A stretch of DNA of 14,884 bases from Funneliformis mosseae (lineage: Eukaryota > Glomeromycota > Glomeromycetes > Glomerales > Glomeraceae). A model generated the notes under the pieces. That model ran no database searches. It saw only the letters and a program-made list of their open reading frames with translations, and was not told the origin of the DNA. Shown piece after piece: positions 1-8,390 of the stretch (its first letter is position 1; each line of letters starts with the position of its first letter). Location: the NCBI GenBank assembly GCA_910592005.1, contig CAJVPP010002432.1, forward strand, positions 1 through 14,884. Reading direction: 5' to 3'. The translations under genes were made by a program, and so were the position numbers.

Positions 1-1190
1 TTTGATTTCGACTAGTGAGTAACATTATTTCTTAAGCATAATAAATAATCAACCTCTATTACTTAACGTTAATGATAAAAATTGCATCATATTTAAGAAA
101 TAATAAAAACTATTGTACTTAAGGAATGATAAAACAATCTTCTTTAGGCATGATAAAACTATTGTATCTTAAAAACAATAAAACAATTGTATTTAAGAAA
201 TAATAAAGCTATTATTCTTTAGAAGTGATAAAATAATTATATCTAAGGAATGATAAAATCATTGTTTCTTAAATACAATAAAATTATTGTACTTTAAAAA
301 TAATAAAAATATCAAATTTTAGGTATAATAAAAATAATGTTTCTTAGAAATAATAATATATTGTATTTAAAGAATGATAATATCATTATACCTAAAGAAT
401 AATAAAATATCATATCTTTAAAAATTATAAAATTATTATTTCTCAGGTATGATAAAATATTATTTCTTAGACACGATAATATTATTATATTTTAAGCATA
501 ATAAAATATCATACCTAAAGATTGATAATACTATTATATCTAAAGAATGATAATATCATTATACCTTAGAAATGATAAAAAATTGTATTTAGATGTAATA
601 GTATTATCATTTTAAAAAATGTTATTTTTATCATATTTAAAATATAATAGTATATTATTCCTTAGGTATAATAGTGTTATTAATCTTTAGATATGATATT
701 TTATTATTCTTAAGATACAATGGTATTATTATTTTTTAGGTATGATAATATTATTGATTCTTAGGTACAATATTTTTTTATTCTTAAGATACAATGTTTA
801 TCATTTCTAATATTATTATTTCTTAATATTATTGATCCTTAAGTATGATATTTTATCATTTTTAATATTATTGTTTATTAAGTATATTGGTATTATTAAT
901 CTTTAAGTATGATGTTTTATTGTATTTAATAAACAATAGTTTTATCTTTCTTAAAGTATGATATTTTATCATTCCTTAGATATAATAGTATTATCATTCC
1001 TAAGATATAATAGTATTATCATTTCTTAGATAAGATAGTATTATTGATCTTTAGGTATTATAACATTATTAATTCTTAGATACGATAGTATTATCATTTC
1101 TAAGATATGATGTTTTTATTATTCTTAAGATACAATAGTATTATCATACTTAAGGAATGATAATTTTATCATTTCAACAAACTGAATTTT
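1..1190. repeat. Degenerate minisatellite, about 30-base units
   Basis: The whole stretch is built from roughly 40 diverged units of about 28 to 32 bases. A typical unit has a CTTAG/CTAAG-like corner, then an AATGATAAAA or TATAATA core, then a TATTAT/ATCATT return. Many units read nearly the same on both strands, for example AATGATAATATCATT near 373-387 and 547-561, so each could fold on itself. Units at the left tend to carry AATAAAATTATTG, while those at the right carry TAATAGTATTATCATT. No reading frame survives. Array edges are approximate: the left edge is cut by the window, and the right edge fades near ATTTCAACAAACTG. Confidence 0.85.
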
Positions 1191-1446
1191 TAGATTAAAC
1201 TGATTTGCTATAATGATATCAAATATTTGAAAAACTTGCTAAATTAAAAAATGATTTTATTGATATTGATTTAATGTACTATTTGAGTTTATTCTAATAT
1301 ATATAGGAATATTTATATAAATAAGCTTAATTTTTTCACATTTTAAAAAATAATTTTAACTCAAACTTTATCTTTTTATAATCATTTTTAAATTTTTTCT
1401 TTTTATATGCTACTAAAATACAGAAAAAAATTGTCCTAAGAACCAA
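1191..1446. other. AT-rich spacer, no gene seen
   Basis: This connects two tandem arrays. It is mostly A and T with short poly-T runs and has no open frame of useful length. I see nothing supportable in it. Confidence 0.6.
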
Positions 1447-1850
1447 AAGAACTTAAGTTAAATTTTAGTTAATTTTTCAAAGTAATAAACTGATTTTTTT
1501 TATTTTTATAATATAAACATATCTTTAACTATCAAAATCAAATGAAACTTAAATTGAATTTTAGTAATTTTTCAAAAAATAACAAAAATTAAACTGATTT
1601 TTTTTACTTTTTTAATAGAATATGACTTTAACTATCAAATTGAATGAAACTTTAGTTGAATTTTATTAATTAACAGTCATCTTTTAAATAATAAACTGAT
1701 TTTTTTACTTTTTATAATAGAAATATACCTTCAACTATTAAAATTAGATGAAATTTAAATTGAATTTTAATCAATATTTTAGAAAATAACAAAAAAATAA
1801 ACTGATTTTTTTACTTTTATAATATAAAAAAGATAATTTCAAATTATTTG
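1447..1850. repeat. Tandem repeat, about 104-base unit, roughly 3.5 copies
   Basis: Each unit begins AAACTGATTTTTTT (1487, 1591, 1693, 1799) and continues with a variant of TATAATA, then TTTAACTATCAAA, then GATGAAACTTAAATTGAATTTTA, then a TTTTCAAAAAATAACAAA tail. Spacings between starts are 104, 102 and 106 bases. A partial leading copy (TTAAATTTTAGTTAATTTTTC) occupies about 1447-1486, and the last copy decays after about 1830. Units differ by many substitutions, so the array is old. There is no coding potential. Confidence 0.8.
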
Positions 1851-2216
1851 GTAAAAAAAGGTTGATTTTTTATTTTTTATTATTTTTATTTATTATTTTT
1901 TATATTTTAGATGATTTTGAAAGATTTTTGAAAAAAAACTTGATCATATTTATTAATTTATTCTTTTTTTTCAAAAATGACAATATTATGATAATGAATA
2001 TTTAGGATTATTTAAGGGATTTAGAAGAAAAATGGATTATATTTTTATTATTTTACATAGTTTTTTTATTTTTTATTTATATTTTTAAATAGAAAATTAA
2101 TCAGTGAGTTTTAGTAATATTTATGTTATATTTTTGCAAATTATATTAGGTTTTTATTATTAATAAAATTTTAGTATTTAATAAATTTAATAAATAAAAT
2201 ATATACTTATTTAATC
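1851..2216. other. AT-rich spacer, no gene seen
   Basis: This is poly-T-rich and poly-A-rich DNA between two tandem arrays. Stops are dense in all frames and I see no signal. Confidence 0.6.
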
Positions 2217-2420
2217 GAATTGATATCAAATTAAAGCTAATTTTAAGCTAATTTATGGTTATTTAAGTTCTAAATTAATGCTGAATGATGCTGAATTGAT
2301 ATCAATTTTAGGTTGATTTATAGTTATTTAAGTTTTGAATTGATGCTGAATGATGCTGAATTGAAATCAATTTTAAGATAATTTATGATTATTTAAGTTC
2401 TGAATTGATACTAAATAGTT
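2217..2420. repeat. Tandem repeat, 65 to 76-base unit, about 3 copies
   Basis: Copies start at GAATTGATATC (2217), GAATTGATATC (2293) and GAATTGAAATC (2358). Each runs through AATTTTA, AATTTATGGTTATTTAAGTT and a doubled ATGCTGA module (AATGCTGAATGATGCTGAATT). The first copy is longer because of an extra AAGCTAATTTT segment. The third copy loses the ATGCTGA module and fades near 2420. The sequence is non-coding. Confidence 0.75.
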
Positions 2421-3898
2421 ATATCTGATTAGAGTTAATTAATATATATTAGTATGTATTTATGCTAATCGAAAAAATGGTAAATCAGCTATAAATTATA
2501 TCAAAATCAGTTTAAAATTAGCTATATGATTTCTAGCTAATTTGGATTATTTTAACTAGTATAAGTCTTAATTCTTTTTTTGAATATGTTTTAATAAATT
2601 AATAGTAGAAAATTATGCTAAAGCTCTGTATGTAATATTTTGAATAATCCAGTTTAGTTTAAATTATAAGTTAGAATAATACTTTTGATCATTCTAATTG
2701 AATGATATTTTTATTTTTAATTAAAATAATAAGTTTAATTATTTTAATAAATAATATTTTTAATCAATTAAAATAAATTATTTGAAATTTTCAGAATAAT
2801 CTAAAATTTTTGATTTATTTAGATTTTTTTTTATTTAAATTAGAATCTGAAATAATTCTAAGAATCTTCAAATTAATTTTAATATAATCTGAAACTAAAT
2901 TATAGTTATTCAGAACTATAATTTACAATTAATTTAAACTATTATTATATAGAATTTATAATTTAAAATAAATTCATATAAAGATTAAATAAAATTATAA
3001 TATTTATTCAAGAAATCATAGATAAGAATTCATAGTAATGTCAAAAGTTATTCTTAATATATATATAAAAATAAATATATGAATCAATACAATATTATAC
3101 AATAAGTTTATTATAAATAAAAGGATTGTAAATAAATGCAAAAGATTCATAAATGAATTCAAATAATTTCAAAAATTATGAACTGTTGTAAAAGATAAGC
3201 TTTATACTCGATTAATTATATTCTTTATTACAAAAGTTTATTATTCAATAAATAGGTTAAAGTTTATGTTGAGATTTAATAAAAATACAGAGATATTTAT
3301 ATATATTGGTTAATTAATAAAATAAAATGAACTAAATATATTTAATGAAAATAAAATTGAACTATTGCTAGAAAATAAATTTGCTATGTCATATAATTTA
3401 CAGATCTGCAAATAAAAAAATTAATATGGTTACTAATTGATCTACATAAAGATCTTTAGGAAAATAATATTGACATCATTTTCATTAATTAATTCTTATC
3501 AAAATTTTACATATTATACCATTTAGAATTTTATTTATATATATCAAGAATGATTTAGAAGAAAGAATCAAAATAATATCAGCTCTTATCATATTATGCA
3601 AATATTGAAAAGAGTTTTTAATGTAAATTTGCTTACTTTAATATAATATATTTTTATAAAATTAATTTAGAAAAATTTTTTAAAAAAATTTTAAATTCAT
3701 ATTTTTCAAGAAAATTTATAGTAAATAAGTAATTTTTATTTTTTTGATTATATAATGAATTATTTAAAGTTACTTATAAGCTAAAAATTTATAATTTTTA
3801 AAAAATTTAATATTAAAAAAATTTCATCTTTAACCTTTAATCTTATTAAAATTAAATTTTAACGATATTGATCATAATAGAATATTATAGAATTTATC
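2421..3898. other. Very AT-rich gene-free stretch
   Basis: This stretch of about 1.5 kb is roughly 85 percent A+T by eye. It holds short oligo-A and oligo-T runs and scattered ATATAT tracts, and stops are frequent in every frame on both strands. I see no promoter, RNA gene or long repeat unit that can be supported. It probably continues the repeat-rich, heterochromatin-like domain that starts at base 1. Confidence 0.6.
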
Positions 3899-4123
3899 AT
3901 GAAGAATAACTTTAATTATAAATTTTATGATTTATTAAGAAATTTTATAACTTTTATTAGTAGTAAAATAATTCAATTAGTTCGCAAACATATAAATTTA
4001 AAGAAATTTTTAAAACTTAATTTTAAAATTGAATTATTTAAAAAACTTCTCAATAAACTTAAAATTTCTTCTAATAAATATATATTAAACTATATTTTTC
4101 TTATAATTTTATTAAGAAATTAA
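3899..4123 (+). CDS. Doubtful 74-residue Lys/Asn/Leu-rich ORF
   Basis: An ATG-started frame of 74 codons lies in DNA where stops should be frequent. The product is almost entirely Lys, Asn, Leu, Ile, Phe and Ser, with a basic centre (QLVRKHINLKKFLKLN) and a hydrophobic C-terminus ending LNYIFLIILLRN. That C-terminus could be a weak membrane segment. Composition follows the AT-rich background rather than a selected protein, and I recognise no family. The next coding-like island begins 20 bases downstream in another frame, after a CAG that could serve as a splice acceptor (4141-4143), so this could be a leader exon. It is more likely a chance frame. Confidence 0.2.
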   Translation: MKNNFNYKFYDLLRNFITFISSKIIQLVRKHINLKKFLKLNFKIELFKKLLNKLKISSNKYILNYIFLIILLRN

Positions 4124-4143
4124 TATTTTATTTAAGTTCGCAG

Positions 4144-4337
4144 GCAAATTTACTGCTAGACAATCTAAGGGAAAATAAAAGAAAAGCATGGTATAGAGAT
4201 GAAATGCGAGAAATTCTTTCTGAAGAAGATATAGATAATCATATAACACTTTTGCTTCAGACATTGAAGAAATGATATTTATGGCTTTTACGGATATTAA
4301 TAAGCACTGGTCAAATAATGAAGTATCGGGATACTAA
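4144..4337 (+). pseudogene. Coding remnant, two frames joined by a frameshift
   Basis: Composition changes abruptly here from about 85 percent A+T to something protein-like. From 4144 the frame reads ANLLLDNLRENKRKAWYRDE, continues with MREILSEEDIDNHITLLLQ, and stops at TGA 4273-4275. A second frame beginning near 4260 carries on without loss of character as DIEEMIFMAFTDINKHWSNN, then EVSGY, and stops at TAA 4335-4337. The charged, helix-prone residues and the Trp/His content suggest real protein. The frame change at about 4255-4260 suggests a one-base indel in a dead gene or exon. The CAG at 4141-4143 could be the old splice acceptor. I do not recognise the family. Confidence 0.4.
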
Positions 4338-4855
4338 AAGCCAGTTAAGAACTAAGGCTATATCAGGTTTTGATTCCTTACCTGCTCTTATTTTTCTTAT
4401 CACTAAATAACAGAGTTCTGATAGGCCTACGAGCTATAACTTTTAATAAATTTCCGATATATTATTAAGGCAAACTATTTATAACTGATTAATTTATCAT
4501 TATTATAAATATATTAATCATAAAAAATTGGTCTTTTTCCCAGTATAGATAAATAAAGTATTTTTTTTTCGTCATAAAGATATATTATTAATAATTAAAA
4601 TAAAAATTAGTAAAATCAAATTTTTTTAATCTTTATACTTGCTTTGTTATGAACCTTTAGTCTGACACGGGTTACATAATAAAATCTTACCAAGAAAGTA
4701 AATTATTCTAAAATTAAAAAGATGAGATGACGTACCTTTATCGCATTGGATGGGATAAAGTAACGATAAAATTTTTGAAATCTAGTTCCGTTCATATGTT
4801 ACACAAATATTTTCTTTCCACTTAAAATTCTTTACCACTCCACTTTGTTATACTG
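4338..4855. other. Spacer with faint coding traces
   Basis: A short open run (about 4347-4410, QLRTKAISGFDSLPALIFLI) may extend the preceding remnant in a third frame. The rest holds poly-T and AT-rich DNA and leads into the promoter-like sequence before 4856. Nothing else is supportable. Confidence 0.4.
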
Positions 4856-4864
4856 TATATAAAG
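4856..4864 (+). promoter_or_regulatory. TATA box candidate
   Basis: TATATAAAG stands 72 bases before the ATG at 4936. The intervening sequence is A-rich and ATG-poor, as in a short leader. The same spacing class is seen for the other TATA-led ORFs in this window. Confidence 0.4.
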
Positions 4865-4935
4865 AATGCATTAGCACAACAAAAAACTGAATACCAGTCT
4901 TTATTAGAAAACAAAAAGCCGATTTCTAATCACAA

Positions 4936-5382
4936 ATGAATCAGCAAACTAAAAAGATACCTCCACCAGTTCCTTCTAAAAGTATGGACCATTCGTTTTC
5001 AAAGACAAAGACAATCCATCCATGTTTAAAGACGCAACTTCAGGTTATTTTACGGTCAAAAAAGAAGGTGCTTTAATGCGTCTTATCTGTTCATCTTTAA
5101 TCAAGAAAGTTTACAAAGTATCCTTTATGTCACATGATTATAATGTCTAATAATTATCGTTCATTAAACATAAGAAAAAAAAAAATTCTTCACTCGATTG
5201 AACATGGTTACATTTGAAAATGGTGAATATTTGATGAAGAAAATGTTGGAATTAACGAAAATAAGAAACGATATGAAGTGCAGTAAATAATTATTTTACA
5301 CGAAGAAATTAAATTGAAATTTCGTCATATTCCTTCTCGCAAATGAAATGATGAAAATTTCAAACATAATCAAATTATTTAA
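4936..5382 (+). pseudogene. Decayed small gene of about 148 codons, unknown family
   Basis: The ATG lies in a CACAAATGA context 72 bases after a TATA box. The first frame reads MNQQTKKIPPPVPSK and stays open to TAA 5075-5077. The more protein-like frame switches at an A-run near 4978-4981 to YGPFVFKDKDNPSMFKDA, then TSGYFTVKKEGALMRLICSS, then LIKKVYKVSFMSHDYN, and ends at 5148-5150. A third stretch, back in the first frame, runs from about 5143 (MSNNYRSLNIRKKKILHSIE) to TAA 5380-5382 and includes IFDEENVGINENKKRYEVQ and LHEEIKLKFRHIPSRK. Stops interrupt it at 5215, 5224, 5284 and 5344. Two frameshifts plus four stops point to a dead gene with a surviving promoter. Only the 4980-5147 segment is clearly longer than expected by chance. 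I recognise no domain. Confidence 0.35.
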
Positions 5383-5703
5383 ATCGAAAGTATAATTTAT
5401 TAGAGAAATAGATTTTTGAAATAATTCTTTTTCTTAGAAATTTATAAGTTACAAGTTTAGGAATTTTTCAAGAAAAATTATGCCATCGTTAGTCCAAGCG
5501 GTAAAAGCTTTACGCAAAAAAAAAAAATAGTCTGAATCCGCGGACGAATAAAGGATAATTTTGCGCAGTAATTCGATAATTTTTTTAAAAAATATTGAAA
5601 GTCAATAAGAATTGCCACCTCAGTATTCTGTCACGTTATATACGATTTTATAGATGTTCAAAAAAAGTTATAAAGCTTAATGTTTTCATCATGCAGCTTG
5701 TTG

Positions 5704-6165
5704 ATGCGACGTGTTTCAGAACTTTTTTTTTTTTTTTATAAAAACAAGATGTTTCACAAGGTTTTAGAACCGCCATAAAAAATTTTAATTTGCGTTGCAA
5801 TATTTCTTTTTATATCCTTATTGAACATAAAAAATCTTTTTACAAATTCATCCGATAAAAAAATATATATATTTTTTTTAATAAAATATGAAACTCAAGT
5901 ATTAATGGAATCTGACAAATCAAATGTTTCGGATAAACCGTTGTAATCATTGTAATAGTTACCTTTCTCTATCTTTTGTCATAGGTATCGTTGCGTTTTC
6001 GTTGTTTTCCATTAACGTTCGTTCTTTGAACAATAGGAAAAATATGCATGGATTCTTTAAAAAATAATGCCGCGGTAACGATGCGAATTGAATGAATTGC
6101 TGCGCCGATTACTACCTTTATCGTTTAATATTTTCTCTTTTCATTATTTATCTAGTCTTCATTTT
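5704..6165. other. Spacer, no supported gene
   Basis: This segment contains a 15-T run near 5724-5738, AT-rich tracts near 5850-5885, and a pyrimidine-rich stretch with TTTCTCTATCTTTTG (5962-5976). A 15-codon ATG frame at 6048 is too short to judge. The sequence leads into the TATA box at 6166. Confidence 0.5.
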
Positions 6166-6171
6166 TATAAA
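6166..6171 (+). promoter_or_regulatory. TATA box candidate
   Basis: TATAAA lies 62 bases before the ATG at 6234, after a pyrimidine-rich stretch (TTTTCTCTTTTC) and before a CTCTCTTA tract. It would place a start site near 6197 and give a leader of about 35 to 40 bases. Confidence 0.35.
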
Positions 6172-6233
6172 TCTCTCTTATTAACGTTGTCATTTCGCTA
6201 CTAATCCCACTTAATAATAAATTTATATTAATC

Positions 6234-6368
6234 ATGACTCGATTATTGATGCGTGCGTTAAAATCAAATTTTAAAAAATTATCACCTAAAAGTATGTTAT
6301 ATTTAACATATACTGTCATAAGTATTCTTTATTATAATGTAAAACGGCTCAAACGATTTGCAGGTTAA
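6234..6368 (+). CDS. Possible 44-residue membrane microprotein
   Basis: This ATG-started frame encodes 44 residues: a basic N-terminus (MTRLLMRALKSNFKKLSPKS), an uncharged segment MLYLTYTVISILYYNV at about residues 21-36, and a basic tail KRLKRFAG. That is the layout of a small single-span membrane or organelle-targeted protein with positive charges on both sides. I chose this start because it is the first ATG after the TATA box at 6166. No stop interrupts it, although local DNA is AT-rich. I recognise no homologue, and a chance ORF of this length is quite possible. Confidence 0.35.
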   Translation: MTRLLMRALKSNFKKLSPKSMLYLTYTVISILYYNVKRLKRFAG

Positions 6369-6774
6369 ATAATTTTCCGGTTAAAGAAATTATTTTTTTG
6401 ATCAAAAATCTTGTTCCGCAGGAGATTGCCCAAAATATCTGTTCTTTTAATTAATTCCTAGCGCCAGTATATTTTCTCAATAATTTGGTAAATATAAATT
6501 TTTATTATTACGGAAAAAAATATTCATCGATTCAAAAAAAGAAAATTAAAGACATTGATAGGAATACAAGGTTTTTAAAAAAGTAATTATATATACAATA
6601 ATTATTTTACAACGAGAATTATCGTATTTATAATATTTTGGTTCGTTACATCTAAATTTAAAAAGATATCTACGATAACTAACTGTTAAGTTACATGATT
6701 GAAATTCTGAAAGCAATTGTCCAAATTACTTTGTTAAATACAATTTCCATTTCTCTATCTTAAATAATTACAAT
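6369..6774. other. AT-rich spacer
   Basis: No frame of interest is seen on either strand. There are scattered oligo-A runs and no RNA-like structure I can support. Confidence 0.5.
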
Positions 6775-6872
6775 AAAACAATTTAAAAAAAAATAATCGT
6801 TTCGTATTAAAACAATTCAAAAAATCATTGTTTGGTGATAAAACAATATAAAAAATCATTGACTACTTAAAT
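6775..6872. repeat. Short tandem repeat, 31 to 34-base unit
   Basis: Three copies begin AAAACAAT at 6775, 6809 and 6840. Each continues with an A-run and then an ATAATCG or ATCATTG ending. The unit resembles the cores of the minisatellite at 1-1190 in length and in its AAAACAAT and ATCATTG words, but it is too short to prove a relationship. It sits about 90 bases beyond the 3' end of the minus-strand gene that stops at 6965. Confidence 0.5.
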
Positions 6873-6964
6873 AATCGTAATAAATTTTACATATAAAGAA
6901 ATAAAAATAAAAAAATAAAAATGAAGATACAGAAATGTTAAGACAAACAATAAATAAGGATCTC

Positions 6965-7543
6965 TCATTCCCCTAAATCGGAAATCGTTTTATCACTTTC
7001 TTCTTCACTTTCATTATCCCAATTCCTTCTTTTCACTTTCCAAAATGAATAATCCTCTTTATATTGATCATTGAAATTATACTTCTTCGAGAATAATGTC
7101 CATTTCATATCACATAAAAGGTAAAATTCACGGGTGGAGATTTGACAGTTTTTAAATGCGTCATTTATACCAATTAATTTAGGGCAATTGAAGAAATGAT
7201 GGATTCGGATTGACTTTTTAATGACTTGGTAACTATGATTTAGTTCTATATCGTCCATTAACCTTTGCGTCACTTTTTTACTGTTTTCATCATAGTATTT
7301 ATTTTTGTATTGGGTCATTATGTTGTAAAATCGGAGCGAATTTTGATATTTGATGTACAAGTTCTTCTCTACTTTGCTCTGAATTGCTTGTACAATATCG
7401 TTCACTACGGTCCTCCGATTGATATCATCATCCATGTTGATTCTTACGTAAAATAATTGCTTGTTATCAAAATAATCCTTTTTCATCTGTCCTAACTTTT
7501 CAAGTTCTCGAACGAATTTGTTGTACAAATTGTCTTGATTCAT
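6965..7543 (-). CDS. Orphan 192-residue acidic-tailed protein
   Basis: This is a single-exon frame of 192 codons from ATG at 7543 to TGA at 6967-6965 and the best intact gene in the window. It is far longer than chance allows, and its base composition is less AT-rich than the flanks. The product is hydrophilic and mostly helical in character, with no signal peptide or membrane span. The N-terminal part (MNQDNLYNKFVRELEKLGQM) is charged. The middle is Tyr/Asn/Lys-rich (YIKYQNSLRFYNIMTQYKNK). A Cys/His/Phe patch (IHHFFNCPKLIGINDAFKNC) lies at about residues 113-132. Near the end is a basic block KVKRRNWD, followed by the acidic tail ESEEESDKTISDLGE. I recognise no domain; it may be a lineage-specific intracellular protein. 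A TATA box lies upstream at 7682-7674. Confidence 0.7.
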   Translation of the reverse strand: MNQDNLYNKFVRELEKLGQMKKDYFDNKQLFYVRINMDDDINRRTVVNDIVQAIQSKVEKNLYIKYQNSLRFYNIMTQYKNKYYDENSKKVTQRLMDDIELNHSYQVIKKSIRIHHFFNCPKLIGINDAFKNCQISTREFYLLCDMKWTLFSKKYNFNDQYKEDYSFWKVKRRNWDNESEEESDKTISDLGE

Positions 7544-7566
7544 GGTTATTTTTAAGGTTAAAGTGG

Positions 7567-7633
7567 TTAGAAAAGTTATGGTAGGGAGATAATTGAGGGA
7601 TTATTATTATTAGAAAAATTGTGGTAGGGAGAT
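7567..7633 (-). repeat. Duplicated 24-base element in the leader of the 192-residue gene
   Basis: Two direct copies, 7567-7590 and 7610-7633, match at 22 of 24 positions (TTAGAAAAGTTATGGTAGGG in the first, continuing AGAT). They are 43 bases apart, start to start. Read with the minus-strand gene, each carries ATCTCCCTACC. They fall between the TATA box and the start codon, so they are probably in the transcribed leader. Confidence 0.6.
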
Positions 7634-7673
7634 CAGGTAGAATTACAATTCAAATCACGGTCATTTTAAAGGG

Positions 7674-7682
7674 TTATTTATA
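7674..7682 (-). promoter_or_regulatory. TATA box candidate for the minus-strand gene
   Basis: On the minus strand this reads TATAAATAA, about 130 bases before the ATG at 7543. It predicts a start site near 7645 and a leader of about 100 bases that includes both 24-base repeats. Confidence 0.4.
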
Positions 7683-7689
7683 CAATTTT

Positions 7690-7965
7690 CTACAGTAGCT
7701 TTGAGTAACAAGGGGTGAAGTTTTTCCATCGACCTAAACAATCTAGAACTTTTTTTTTCTGGTACGGCTTTAAATCAGGACAATCTATACATTGTTTTTG
7801 ATACTGTACAATGTAGGCAAAGGAACCGAACCAACCTTGAGAACAATTTTGTGTATGGGAAAAGCCATTCAAGCAAATGATTGCATAATGAAACAAAGTT
7901 TTATGTATAAAGAAAAACGCCAACCCCAACGTAGTCAATTTTGCACAAAAACTCCGAGTCGTAAT
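7690..7965 (-). other. Unassigned 91-codon open frame, Cys/Trp-rich, no ATG
   Basis: The minus frame is free of stops for about 91 codons, ending at TAG 7692-7690. It contains no ATG, so it would have to be an exon or a remnant. It begins with a hydrophobic run (TTLGLAFFFIHKTLFHYAII) and continues with NCSQGWFGSFAYIVQYQKQ, CIDCPDLKPYQKKKVLDCLG and RWKNFTPCYSKLL. Six cysteines follow the hydrophobic run, the look of a secreted or membrane Cys-rich protein, but no family is evident. The opposite strand is also open (7792-8025, 78 codons, with an internal ATG giving MGKAIQANDCIMKQSFMYKE). I cannot decide which strand, if either, codes. Confidence 0.3.
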
Positions 7966-8020
7966 GGTTCAAAATACCTCATCCAGTTATTAACCGGTTA
8001 TACCAAAGTTGAAAGTGTGA

Positions 8021-8209
8021 CTTAATTTGTTCAAATTTGATAAAAAAAAAAAAAAATGCAACGTGAATTTGGGTTGGGAAAATCTTGAAAGTCTCAAAAT
8101 GATTCCGAAAATTTTCTCAAGCAAAGAGGTTCGGGTCATCAGGAATTTATTCATGCGTTTTAAGATTTTTAACATCTTTTTACCCGTTTTGGACAAACCG
8201 GTTTAACCG
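8021..8209 (+). other. Unassigned 62-codon open frame without early ATG
   Basis: A stop-free plus frame crosses a 15-A run and reads CNVNLGWENLESLKMIPKIF, SSKEVRVIRNLFMRFKIFNI and FLPVLDKPV before TAA at 8207-8209. It begins right where the plus frame of 7792-8025 ends, so the two could be one frame-shifted coding unit. The opposite strand also has a 68-codon frame here (8196-7990). The evidence is weak. Confidence 0.2.
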
Positions 8210-8390
8210 ACCGTTTTTTGTCTAAAATTGGCTAATCTTTGACCTCCTCTTTGAAATAATTTTTTTTATCGATTTACACAAATTACTAATTTGGGTCAAC
8301 TGATCGATATTGAATATTCCCAAATAGGGTTTTCCAATATACTAATTATATATTGAATTATAATAAGTTGCATTATTTATATTTATATTT
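8210..8390. other. Spacer with AT microsatellite
   Basis: No gene is seen. The right edge enters a TATTTA/TATTAT microsatellite (about 8376-8407). A short inverted pair ATTTGGG (8290-8296) and CCCAAAT (8319-8325) is noted. Confidence 0.5.

Noticed and set aside
3899..4337. One spliced gene joining the 74-codon ORF to the island at 4144
   Set aside because: No GT donor with a sensible intron length and phase could be found between them.
5484..5550. tRNA-like AGTCCAAGCGGTAAAAGC box
   Set aside because: It resembles an A box, but there is no proper GGTTCGAATCC B box, no matching acceptor stem, and a 12-A run sits where the anticodon arm should be.
5480..5703. ATG frame MPSLVQAVKALRKKKK continuing through four TAA/TAG stops, as if TAA and TAG coded for Gln
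   Set aside because: Four stops in 74 codons is about what chance gives at this base composition. Other remnants in the window are broken by TGA instead, so no alternative code explains them all. The 12-A run makes even the first 16 residues uncertain.
7265..7456. 63-codon plus-strand frame
   Set aside because: It lies wholly inside the 192-codon minus-strand gene and is its antisense shadow.
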